Part shown: piece after piece, positions 36,830 through 45,098 of the stretch
How the letters are laid out: each line of letters opens with the position of its first letter
How positions within the stretch are numbered: the stretch's first letter is position 1
Assembly (NCBI RefSeq): GCF_904848165.1
Contig: NZ_LR884459.1
Location: 744,001-808,000, forward strand
From: Psychrobacter arenosus
Lineage (GTDB): Bacteria; Pseudomonadota; Gammaproteobacteria; Pseudomonadales; Moraxellaceae
DNA: 64,000 nt
Reading direction: 5' to 3'
Made by a program: the position numbers and the translations under genes
The notes under the pieces: model-generated
What the model saw: the letters and a program-made list of their open reading frames with translations, nothing else
Databases searched by the model: none
Told to the model about the DNA's origin: nothing

Positions 36830-37981
36830 TTACATGAAGCGTGAAGCCAACTCTTTCATGATTTCGTTAGTACCACCATAGATCTTCTGGACACGAGAGT
36901 CAGCATATAGGCGAGCGATTGGGTACTCAGTCATGTAACCGTAGCCACCAAATAGCTGCAAGCACTCATCCATCACGCGGCATTGCTTTTCAGTCACATA
37001 GTATTTAATTAATGAAGCATGCGGTACCGACAGTTTATTTTCTAAGATAGCTTCGACTGCTGCGTCTGTCATAGCCCGGCAAGCTAGGTAATCGGCATAG
37101 CATTCCGCCAATTTGAAACGTGTGTTTTGGAATTTCCAGATAGGCTTGCCAAAGGCTTCGCGCTCTTTGGTGTACTCAATGGTCAGATCAATAGCCAGAC
37201 GCATCGCGCCCACACCGGTTAGACCAATGATTAGACGCTCACGAGGTAACTCTTGCATCAGTTGGAAAAAGCCCATGCCTTCCATTGTGCCCAATAGGTT
37301 CTTTTGTGGCACGCGCATGTTAGTAAAATGCAGCTCTGAAGTGTCTTGTGAAGCTAGACCGACCTTTTTAAGGTTACGACCGCGACCAAAGCCTTCCGTC
37401 TTGTCTGTTTCAACCACAATCAATGACACGCCTTGAGCGCCTTTTTCACGATCGGTTTTACAAGCGATAATGACTAGGTTAGCCAACTGACCATTGGTGA
37501 TGAAAGTCTTCGAACCATTGATGATGTAATCATCACCATCTTTTACCGCATAAGTTTGGATATTCTGTAGATCCGAACCTGTACCCGGCTCAGTCATGGC
37601 GATAGCGGCGATATATTCACCAGTAGCCATCTTCGACAACCACTCTTTTTTCTGCTCTTCAGTACCGTGGTGCAAGATATAAGGCGCTACGATACCTGAG
37701 TGAATCAGACCACCAAAACCCGCTTGGTTGGCTTGCGCTTGCGCATAAAGTATCGCTGCTTCGTGACCGAAATCACCGCCGCCGCCGCCGTACTCTTCTG
37801 GCATAGAGGCACATAAAAAGCCCATCTCGCCCGCTTCTTCCCAAGCGGCACGATCGATTACGCCTTCTTCAAGCCATCTTTCATCATGCTCGTCCCAAGA
37901 CTGAAACATCTTATAAGCGCTCTCTTGCACCATCTGATGTTCTTCAGTCATCCATTTCGGCGTAAAGTGTTCAATACTCAT
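36830..37981 (-). CDS. Acyl-CoA dehydrogenase, paralogue 1
   Basis: This FAD enzyme makes the first oxidation of an acyl-CoA in beta-oxidation. In 383 residues it has EYGGGGGDFGHEA, AIAMTEPGTGSDLQNIQTYA, FITNGQLANLVI and QLFGGYGYMTEYPIAR. The end IYGGTNEIMKELASRFM places the Glu/Gly catalytic-base region at the C-terminus. The ATG at 37981 has AAGGA seven bases upstream; an in-frame start 26 codons earlier gives a poor N-terminus. A GGTAAT palindrome lies 100 bases upstream. It is very similar throughout to paralogue 2 at 41176, indicating a recent duplication. Confidence 0.95.
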   Translation of the reverse strand: MSIEHFTPKWMTEEHQMVQESAYKMFQSWDEHDERWLEEGVIDRAAWEEAGEMGFLCASMPEEYGGGGGDFGHEAAILYAQAQANQAGFGGLIHSGIVAPYILHHGTEEQKKEWLSKMATGEYIAAIAMTEPGTGSDLQNIQTYAVKDGDDYIINGSKTFITNGQLANLVIIACKTDREKGAQGVSLIVVETDKTEGFGRGRNLKKVGLASQDTSELHFTNMRVPQKNLLGTMEGMGFFQLMQELPRERLIIGLTGVGAMRLAIDLTIEYTKEREAFGKPIWKFQNTRFKLAECYADYLACRAMTDAAVEAILENKLSVPHASLIKYYVTEKQCRVMDECLQLFGGYGYMTEYPIARLYADSRVQKIYGGTNEIMKELASRFM

Positions 37982-38081
37982 GTGTCTGTCCTTAGCGTTT
38001 AGCTGTCCATTGAATGCAGGTCTTAAAATAAAATATTTATGCGCAATATAACAAAGCAAGATACTTTATTACATTAGCTAT

Positions 38082-38097
38082 GGTAATATACATTACC
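38082..38097. promoter_or_regulatory. Operator-like palindrome GGTAAT-ATAC-ATTACC (site 1)
   Basis: A perfect six-base inverted repeat lies between acyl-CoA dehydrogenase 1 and the divergent TetR gene, 100 bases before the dehydrogenase start. It is the reference copy of a motif found four times in the locus and is probably bound by the TetR protein encoded at 38318. Confidence 0.7.
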
Positions 38098-38192
38098 GTA
38101 ATGAGCAAACATTATATATCTATATAATATTCAATCTTGGCGCATTCATAATAGGAAATAAATAACTAATTCGCAATGTATAACCGACTAAT

Positions 38193-38208
38193 GGTAATAT
38201 GGATTACT
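38193..38208. promoter_or_regulatory. Operator-like palindrome GGTAAT-ATGG-ATTACT (site 2)
   Basis: Second copy, one mismatch in the last base, 110 bases from site 1 and 110 bases before the TetR start. Between the sites, overlapping TATAAT-like hexamers on both strands (38112-38128) suggest divergent promoters. Confidence 0.65.
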
Positions 38209-38317
38209 CATGACTGAAGAGACCCTTTTATTCATGAGTCAGTACTACCGTTACTCCTTGATATACCAACAGAATTATCGCAAACGCCCTAATTTAAGGG
38301 ACTAAGGAAGCTTTTAA

Positions 38318-39010
38318 ATGATGACGGATCAAAATACTAATAACCCCTTAAAGGGCGAGAACACCTACGAGCTTTATAGCACTCACCCCATGGATGACTG
38401 GCCAGTTCTACCCCCGTTATCCAGTATGCGTGCCTCTACCCTCGATAAAATCGAAAAAGCAGTCGTGCATTTGTTTGCGGGTCATGATGCCAATGAAGTG
38501 ACTATGAAGCAGATTGCTGGGGAAGCAAACGTCTCCCTACAGACGCTATATAAGTACTTTGGCGATAAACAAACACTTATCTATACCATTTTGGACCGGG
38601 TGCTAGGACGCTTAGCGGAGCGTATGCTCGACCATTTACAAGGGATTGATAGTGTACAAGAGCGCTTACGCAAGACTTTATGGGTTTGCTTCGACTTTGT
38701 GGATACTCATCCGCAAGCAGTAATGGTGATTTCTACTGCGGTTCCTGCCTCGCGCTACCGTAATATTGCTATCTATGAGAATAAAGAGCTTATCGGGGCA
38801 TTTTTGAAACTACTAGCCGATGGGCAAAGTCGCGGGGTCTTAGATGACAAAGTGCCTTTATACGTCCTGTTAGACGTCTTTATGGGCTTTATCAGTCGTT
38901 TAGGATTGATGCATATCATTCGCCGCTCACCCAACTCAATGAATGAGGAGTTTGAGCCTTTATTCGATATTTTATGGCGCTCAGTCGCTAAGCCCGTAAA
39001 TCAGACCTAA
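38318..39010 (+). CDS. TetR family regulator of the fatty acid locus
   Basis: The 230-residue protein starts with an unusual polar extension of about 35 residues. The helix-turn-helix follows at about 60-85: VTMKQIAGEANVSLQTLYKYF, then GDKQTLIY. The C-terminal domain is all-helical and presumably binds an acyl-CoA-like ligand. It is transcribed away from acyl-CoA dehydrogenase 1, and the shared spacer carries two GGTAAT-N4-ATTACC palindromes. The same palindromes reappear before acyl-CoA dehydrogenase 2, so it likely represses both and itself. AAGGA precedes the ATGATG start. It ends with a strong terminator. Confidence 0.9.
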   Translation: MMTDQNTNNPLKGENTYELYSTHPMDDWPVLPPLSSMRASTLDKIEKAVVHLFAGHDANEVTMKQIAGEANVSLQTLYKYFGDKQTLIYTILDRVLGRLAERMLDHLQGIDSVQERLRKTLWVCFDFVDTHPQAVMVISTAVPASRYRNIAIYENKELIGAFLKLLADGQSRGVLDDKVPLYVLLDVFMGFISRLGLMHIIRRSPNSMNEEFEPLFDILWRSVAKPVNQT

Positions 39011-39029
39011 TCTTTAGCCTGCCATACGC

Positions 39030-39064
39030 AAAACGGTCAGAGCATATGCCCTGACCGTTTTTTA
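39030..39064 (+). terminator. Terminator after the TetR gene
   Basis: AAAACGGTCAG(A)GC pairs with GC(C)CTGACCGTTTT with one internal mismatch, followed by T-rich sequence. Confidence 0.85.
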
Positions 39065-39138
39065 TTGCTTAACTTTCTATTGCTTAACTTTCTATTGTTT
39101 AACTTTTTCTTGCTTAGCTTTTTATTGCTTACTGCGTG
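39059..39138. repeat. 15-base degenerate tandem repeat (TATTGCTTAACTTTC)
   Basis: About five increasingly diverged copies lie between the convergent TetR and fadD genes. The first two are identical; the later ones differ in length and sequence. Confidence 0.75.
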
Positions 39139-39168
39139 TATAACAACAAGGATTTTATAAAACCGACT

Positions 39169-40869
39169 TTATGAGGCCTCTACTGCCGGTGCTTTGTCTC
39201 GTAATTCATTACGTAGGATTTTACCTACCGATGACTTAGGCAGCTCGTCACAGAATTCAATGATACGAGGACGCTTATAGCCAGTGAGGTTTTCTTTACA
39301 ATGCTCTACTAGCTCGGCTTCGCTTAGACTCGGGTCTGACTTCACCACGAATACTTTAATCGCTTGGCCACGTTTCGGATCATCAATCCCTACTACGCCA
39401 CATTCTGAAACTTTCGGATGCATACCGACCACGCCTTCCACTTCATTCGGGAACACGTTAAAACCACTGACGATTAGCATGTCTTTTTTGCGGTCATATA
39501 GGGTCACATAGCCGTCTTCACTGATCGCGCCGATATCGCCGGTTTTTAGGTAGCCATCTTCCGTGAAGTAAGACGAGCTGTCCATGTTGTTATAACCTTG
39601 GGTGACGTTAGCGCCTGTGATACAGATTTCGCCCACTTCGCCAATACCCAACTCTTTGCCATCATCATCACGGATGCTCATAGAGATGCCTGGTAATGGT
39701 AAGCCAATCTTACCGGTAAAGTCGGCTTTAGCTACCACAGGATTGAGCGTGCCTACCGCGACAGTCTCGGTCATACCCCAACCCTGCACCAGTGCCGTAC
39801 CCGTCATGTCGATCCACTTTTGCGAAGTCGCTGGGGTCGCCGCCATGCCCCCTGAAATAGAAAGAATTAAGCTAGAAAAATCTAACTTTTCAATATCAGG
39901 ATGTTGGATTAACGCTTGGAACAAAGTATTGACCGCTGGCAGGACATGGAAAGGTCGACTGGCTAAAGTCTTCACAAAGCCATCAATATCCCGTGGGTTG
40001 GTAATCAAGGTCAAGTGATGCCCTGAACGAATGCCAATCATCACTACCATAAAGGCAAAGAAATGATATAGCGGTAGCGCGATAATCGAGTTAATCGTCT
40101 CGCCTTCTTTGACCTTATTAAAGGTCGGTGACAACCAAGCATCAAACGATAGTGTGCCTGCAATGAGGTTGCGATGGGTCAGTAGCACCCCTTTGGCAAC
40201 GCCGGTGGTACCGCCCGTATATTGCACAAACGCTAGTTCTTCTAAGGTTTGAATAGGGCGTGAGTAAGGCAACTTCTTACCTTTAGCCACTACACTTTTG
40301 AAATCGGTAAGCGTGTAGTTTTTGCCCGTTTTTAAAGTATGGTCAGGGATGGCTTTTTTGACGTGCTTCGCCATTAGGTTGACTATAGTGCCTTTGGCCG
40401 TGCCTAGCATATCGCCAATTTTACTAACGACAACCGTTTTCAGCTGAGTATCATCAACGATTTTCTGTAAGATGCTGCAGAAAGGCTCAAGGATAAATAG
40501 GATAGACGCTTCGGTATCGTCTAATTGATGCTTGATTTCACGAGCGGTATACATAGGATTAATAGAGGAGACGACGTAACCTGCCCGAATAATACCCAAA
40601 ACTACCGGCATATATTGATTGACGTTGGGCATCATTAGGGCGACTTTATCGCCTTTTTTTAGCCCTTGGCTTTGTAACCATGAGCTAATATTGCGAGACA
40701 TAGCGTCAATTTGTGCATAAGTGTACGTGACGCCCATATTGCTACTGAACTCACGATCAGCATATTGCGCAAACATCTCATCAAAAAAATGCGTCAAAGA
40801 AGAATAAGCGTTGCCATCAATTTCTGCGGCCACGCCTTCAGGATAATGTTCGGTCCAAAATTTTTCCAT
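39169..40869 (-). CDS. fadD: Long-chain fatty acid--CoA ligase, paralogue 2
   Basis: This 566-residue FadD has QYTGGTTGVAKGVLLTHRN, ALPLYHFFAFMV, QGWGMTETVAVGTLNP and DGYLKTGDIGAIS. VSGFNVFPNEVEGVVG and PKSSVGKILRNELR complete the set. It is clearly closer to paralogue 3 (42758) than to paralogue 1, sharing long stretches. AAGGA lies eight bases before the ATG. It lies 306 bases after acyl-CoA dehydrogenase 2 on the same strand; a hairpin at 41116 sits in the gap, so co-transcription is uncertain. Confidence 0.95.
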   Translation of the reverse strand: MEKFWTEHYPEGVAAEIDGNAYSSLTHFFDEMFAQYADREFSSNMGVTYTYAQIDAMSRNISSWLQSQGLKKGDKVALMMPNVNQYMPVVLGIIRAGYVVSSINPMYTAREIKHQLDDTEASILFILEPFCSILQKIVDDTQLKTVVVSKIGDMLGTAKGTIVNLMAKHVKKAIPDHTLKTGKNYTLTDFKSVVAKGKKLPYSRPIQTLEELAFVQYTGGTTGVAKGVLLTHRNLIAGTLSFDAWLSPTFNKVKEGETINSIIALPLYHFFAFMVVMIGIRSGHHLTLITNPRDIDGFVKTLASRPFHVLPAVNTLFQALIQHPDIEKLDFSSLILSISGGMAATPATSQKWIDMTGTALVQGWGMTETVAVGTLNPVVAKADFTGKIGLPLPGISMSIRDDDGKELGIGEVGEICITGANVTQGYNNMDSSSYFTEDGYLKTGDIGAISEDGYVTLYDRKKDMLIVSGFNVFPNEVEGVVGMHPKVSECGVVGIDDPKRGQAIKVFVVKSDPSLSEAELVEHCKENLTGYKRPRIIEFCDELPKSSVGKILRNELRDKAPAVEAS

Positions 40870-41115
40870 TCTAGCTTTCCTTAGCTCAAAGTTTTAGCGA
40901 ATATGAGTAGTGGGTCAAAATAATAGGTTATCAAATCAACACCCAAGGGAGGACTATAAGCAGGCAAGCCTGTACTTAGTCATAAAGAATCCCTTTTATG
41001 TGGCGAGATATTAGTGTGATTATTAGGGTAATTGTTGGTTGAGGGCTGAAGCGAACCATAAAGTAATAAGGTATTGAGAAGACCTTAGCCCTCTCAATGC
41101 ATGGGGTAAAAGACG

Positions 41116-41143
41116 ATCTCTATCCCGATAATAGGATAGAGAT
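41116..41143. terminator. Hairpin after acyl-CoA dehydrogenase 2
   Basis: A perfect ten-base stem ATCTCTATCC/GGATAGAGAT lies about 30 bases past the stop codon. The minus-strand tail is CGTCTTTT, so it is a weak terminator or attenuator. The remainder of 40870-41115 shows nothing else. Confidence 0.5.
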
Positions 41144-41175
41144 TTTAAAAAACTAGCCTTTATTAATAACAACTG

Positions 41176-42327
41176 TTACATGAAACGTGAAGCCAACTCT
41201 TTCATGATTTCGTTAGTACCGCCGTAAATTTTCTGGACACGAGCATCGGCATATAGGCGAGCAATTGGGTATTCAGTCATATAACCGTAACCACCGAACA
41301 ACTGAAGACAGGCATCCATCACATCACACTGCTTTTGCGTGACATAGTATTTGATTAGTGACGCATGCGGTACGGACAGTTTATTTTCTAAAATAGCTTC
41401 AATAGCGGCGTCACACATGCTGCGGCAAGCTAGGTAGTCAGCATAGCACTCAGCTAATTTAAAGCGCGTGTTTTGGAATTTCCAGATAGGCTTACCGAAA
41501 GCTTCACGCTCTTTGGTATAGTCGATCGTCAAATTGATACCCAGTTTCATCGCGCCAATACCGGTTAGGGCAATGATTAGACGCTCACGCGGTAGCTCTT
41601 GCATCAACTGCATAAAGCCCATACCTTCGATGCCGCCCAATAGGTTCTTTTGCGGTACACGCATATTGGTGAAATGCAGCTCTGAAGTATCTTGCGCGGA
41701 TAGACCGATTTTCTGCAAGTTACGGCCACGGCCAAAACCTTCAGTGACATCAGTATCCACTACGATTAGTGACACGCCTTGAGCACCTTTTTCACGGTCG
41801 GTTTTACAAGCGATAATCACTAGGTTGGCCAACTGGCCATTGGTGATGAAAGTCTTAGAACCATTGATGATGTAGTCATCACCATCTTTTACCGCATAAG
41901 TCTGGATATTCTGTAGATCTGAACCTGTACCCGGCTCAGTCATAGCGATAGCGCTGATGTACTCAGCCGTAGCCATCTTAGGCAACCAAGCTTGTTTCTG
42001 CTCTTCCGTACCATGGTTCAGGATATAAGGGGCGATGATACCTGAGTGGATTAGACCACCAAAACCAGCCTGGTTCGCTTCCGCTTGCGCATAGATTAAC
42101 GCTGCTTCGTGACCGAAATCACCGCCGCCGCCACCGTACTCTTCTGGCATTGAGGCGCATAAAAAGCCGTTCTCACCCGCTTCTTCCCAAGCAGCACGAT
42201 CCAAAGAGCCTTTTTCACGCCACTCTTCGTCTTTCGCTTCCCACGACTTAAACATTTTTAGGGCGCTTTCTTGCACCATTTGGTGCTCTTCAGTCATCCA
42301 TTTCGGCGTAAAGTGTTCAATACCCAT
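41176..42327 (-). CDS. Acyl-CoA dehydrogenase, paralogue 2
   Basis: This 383-residue FAD enzyme is a near-copy of paralogue 1, sharing TEPGTGSDLQNIQTYA, SLIVVDTD in place of SLIVVETD, FGGYGYMTEYPIARLYAD and the terminal NEIMKELASRFM. Differences are concentrated in the first 40 residues and in a few surface positions. AAAGGA precedes the ATG. Two palindromes like those upstream of paralogue 1 lie at similar distances (about 105 and 215 bases), so promoter and gene were duplicated together. Chain-length preference of the two may differ but cannot be read here. Confidence 0.95.
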   Translation of the reverse strand: MGIEHFTPKWMTEEHQMVQESALKMFKSWEAKDEEWREKGSLDRAAWEEAGENGFLCASMPEEYGGGGGDFGHEAALIYAQAEANQAGFGGLIHSGIIAPYILNHGTEEQKQAWLPKMATAEYISAIAMTEPGTGSDLQNIQTYAVKDGDDYIINGSKTFITNGQLANLVIIACKTDREKGAQGVSLIVVDTDVTEGFGRGRNLQKIGLSAQDTSELHFTNMRVPQKNLLGGIEGMGFMQLMQELPRERLIIALTGIGAMKLGINLTIDYTKEREAFGKPIWKFQNTRFKLAECYADYLACRSMCDAAIEAILENKLSVPHASLIKYYVTQKQCDVMDACLQLFGGYGYMTEYPIARLYADARVQKIYGGTNEIMKELASRFM

Positions 42328-42432
42328 AGCATTCTTCCTTTGCGTATAGCGCTCTATTGCAATAATAAAGGGCTTAAAAATAAAGTCATTATCCCAATTC
42401 CAAATCCGTAAAGCCTTTGATTAATATAATAT

Positions 42433-42448
42433 GGTAATTTTAATTACC
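42433..42448. promoter_or_regulatory. Operator-like palindrome GGTAAT-TTTA-ATTACC (site 3)
   Basis: Perfect match to the arms of site 1, 105 bases before the start of acyl-CoA dehydrogenase 2. Confidence 0.7.
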
Positions 42449-42542
42449 GATAAGACTAAAAGCTGACATCTTTGTTTTATTAGGCGTTGATGTGCCCATC
42501 ATAGGAAATTTAGGAAATAATCGCAATATACTAATCAGTAAT

Positions 42543-42558
42543 GGTATTATTAATTACC
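42543..42558. promoter_or_regulatory. Operator-like palindrome GGTATT-ATTA-ATTACC (site 4)
   Basis: One arm has a single mismatch. Spacing to site 3 (110 bases) equals that between sites 1 and 2, and the intervening TAGGAAAT and TCGCAAT words recur in the first copy. No tetR gene follows here, so this is the promoter region alone. Confidence 0.6.
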
Positions 42559-42652
42559 GTTTGCTTGTTTTGATAATGTTAAAGAGGCACCTGCTCCTGT
42601 TAGATCAGACCCTGTTGCTAATTTTATTTAACTTCCCTTTATTACTTAGCAA

Positions 42653-42687
42653 TAAAAAAACGGCTAGAGCGACCTGCTCTAACCGTT
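42653..42687 (-). terminator. Terminator after fadD paralogue 3
   Basis: On the minus strand AACGGTTAGAGC pairs with GCTCTAGCCGTT (one wobble) around a five-base loop, followed by TTTTTTA. Confidence 0.85.
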
Positions 42688-42757
42688 TGTATCCCATACC
42701 TATTTAGCCGCGAATGCTTATTTAAGCAACCGCTATTTTCTACACTTCTATTGATTA

Positions 42758-44449
42758 TTAAGCAACAGGCGCTTTCTCCCGCAATTCATTACGTAGAATC
42801 TTCCCTACAGTCGATTTAGGCAGCTCATCACAGAACTCAATGTGACGCGGGCGTTTATAACCGGTCAAATTGTCTTTGCAGAACTCGCTCAATTCCTCTT
42901 CCGTCAAGCTTGGGTCTGATTTCACCACAAAAGCTTTGACCGCTTGACCGCGTTTTGGATCATCAACTCCCACTACCGCACACTCTGCCACTTTCGGGTG
43001 CATACCGACTACGCCTTCAACTTCATTGGGAAACACGTTAAAACCACTGACAATCAGCATGTCTTTTTTGCGGTCATAAAGCGTGATATAGCCATCAGCT
43101 TCGATGGCCCCGACATCCCCAGTTTTCAAATAACCATCGCTAGTGAAATAGGAGCTATTGTCAATATTGTGATAGCCCTTGGTGACGTTATGACCTTTGA
43201 TGCAAATCTCGCCGACCTCACCAATGCCCACTTCTTTACCATCATCATCACGGATAGAGATATCAACCCCAGGCAAGGGCATCCCTACTTTTCCGGTAAA
43301 GTCGCCTTTAGCCACTACCGGATTTAGCGTGCCTACTGCGACCGTTTCGGTCATCCCCCAACCTTGTACTAGCGCGGTGCCGGTCAAATCAATCCACTTT
43401 TGCGAAGTGGCTGGGGTGGCTGCCATACCGCCCGATAGCGATAGGATTAAATTGGAGAAGTCGAGCTTTTCAATATCAGGATGCATAAGCAGCGCCTGAT
43501 ACAAAGTATTGACTGCCGGTAGAATATGGAAAGGTCTGGCGGCTAAGGTCTTGATAAAGCCGTCGATATCCCGCGGATTGGTGATAAAGGTAAAGTGATG
43601 GCCCGCCCGTATCCCTAACATGACCACCATAAAAGCATAGAAATGGTACATCGGTAGCGCAATGATTGTATTGACGATAGTGCCTTGCGGAATCTTGTCA
43701 TACGTCGGCATCAACCAAGAGTCAAACTGCATGGCGCCAGAGATCACGTTGCGATGGGTTAGGAGTACGCCTTTGGCAACCCCTGTCGTGCCGCCGGTAT
43801 ATTGGATAAACGCCAAGTCATCCAACTGCTGGATAGGTCGGGTATAAGATAAAGACTTACCTTCTGAGAGTACGCTCTTAAAGTCGACGACTTTATATTT
43901 GCTATTGGACTTAAGATTATAATTTGGAATCGCTTTTTTGACGTGTTTCGCCATTAAATTGACAATAGCCCCTTTCGCCGTACCTAGCATGTCGCCAATC
44001 TTTGTGACCACAATAGTACTGACGTTAGTGTCATCGACGATTTTTTCTAAGACTGTACAGAAAGGCTCAAGGATAAAGATGATAGAGGCTTGAGTATCCA
44101 CCAGCTGGTGCTTGAGCTCGCGGGCGGTATACATAGGGTTGATCGAGGTGACGACATAACCTGCCCGGATAATGCCAATGATGACCGGCATATACTGATT
44201 GACGTTGGGCATCATCAGCGCCACGGTGTCGCCCTTGCTCAAGCCTTTACTTTGCAACCAAGCGCTGATCTTGCGAGCTAAGGCATCTATCTGTGCGTAG
44301 GTATAGGTGACCCCCATATTGCTGCAGAATTCTCGGTCTGCATACTGGCTAGTGGTCTGATCAAACAGATGAATAAGCGAAGAGAACTCATCGAAGTTCA
44401 CCTCCTTTAGCACGCCTTCTGGGTAGTGATCGGTCCAAAATTTTTCCAT
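42758..44449 (-). CDS. fadD: Long-chain fatty acid--CoA ligase, paralogue 3
   Basis: The third FadD has 563 residues and the same motifs as paralogue 2, including QYTGGTTGVAKGVLLTHRN, QGWGMTETVAVGTLNP and PKSTVGKILRNELR. Its N-terminus MEKFWTDHYPEGVLKEVN is the usual FadD opening. AAGGA lies before the ATG. It is bounded by a strong terminator downstream and a 650-base empty spacer upstream, so it is its own transcription unit. Three FadD genes within 15 kb suggest specialisation by chain length or inducer. Confidence 0.95.
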   Translation of the reverse strand: MEKFWTDHYPEGVLKEVNFDEFSSLIHLFDQTTSQYADREFCSNMGVTYTYAQIDALARKISAWLQSKGLSKGDTVALMMPNVNQYMPVIIGIIRAGYVVTSINPMYTARELKHQLVDTQASIIFILEPFCTVLEKIVDDTNVSTIVVTKIGDMLGTAKGAIVNLMAKHVKKAIPNYNLKSNSKYKVVDFKSVLSEGKSLSYTRPIQQLDDLAFIQYTGGTTGVAKGVLLTHRNVISGAMQFDSWLMPTYDKIPQGTIVNTIIALPMYHFYAFMVVMLGIRAGHHFTFITNPRDIDGFIKTLAARPFHILPAVNTLYQALLMHPDIEKLDFSNLILSLSGGMAATPATSQKWIDLTGTALVQGWGMTETVAVGTLNPVVAKGDFTGKVGMPLPGVDISIRDDDGKEVGIGEVGEICIKGHNVTKGYHNIDNSSYFTSDGYLKTGDVGAIEADGYITLYDRKKDMLIVSGFNVFPNEVEGVVGMHPKVAECAVVGVDDPKRGQAVKAFVVKSDPSLTEEELSEFCKDNLTGYKRPRHIEFCDELPKSTVGKILRNELREKAPVA

Positions 44450-45098
44450 AATCCGCTGTCCTTAGCTTGAGGTTAAAACTTGGTAAATTGGTCATACTGG
44501 TCACATCAAGGCTCTTTTTATAAAAGTTGTTGCTATAAAAGATAATTGCTGTAAGCCAACCCTGCGCTGTCTAAAAAAACATTCCATAAGTTTTAGACAA
44601 TTTCTTCAAATTAGCATTCAATAGTAATTTTGTAAATAGATATCTCCGCTTTCTTTCGCTCTCCTGGGTCAAGTATTGACCTGTCTTTTTATAGAATTTA
44701 AAAAACTCCGTACGCTAAAACCTCTTTTATTTAGCCAATATAAGTAGGGCTACTAGCCGCCGATATTGTGAAATTTTACTCGTCATAGCCTCAGCCAGAC
44801 CGACCTAAAAGCCACTATGACCTAGCCATTCATGCCCTAATAAATACAATAAAAACAGTTAAATAGAAATTTTAGACTAAAAAATACTGAGTTAATTCAC
44901 CATAAGCCAATGTTTTGCAAACGAATAGTGCTTTAATCAATTGGTCATGCTAATCTGTCACTATATAGCCTACTACGGACAGTCGGGCGACCCCCACTAT
45001 CCTGTGACGACTCTATACCGCGCTCTCACCGCTAGGTTACTTTTAGCTACATTTCGTGAGAGTGATTTCAATATTCGCCTCTATACAGGATAGCCTTT
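44450..45098. other. Divergent intergenic region, no gene seen
   Basis: The spacer separates fadD paralogue 3 and phoD. It is AT-rich and has no ORF, RNA gene or strong palindrome. CTGTCACTATA at 44955-44965 resembles half of a Pho box but the second half is missing. Confidence 0.5.

Noticed and set aside
44955..44965. Pho box before phoD
   Set aside because: Only one CTGTCA half is present and the second repeat at the right spacing does not match.
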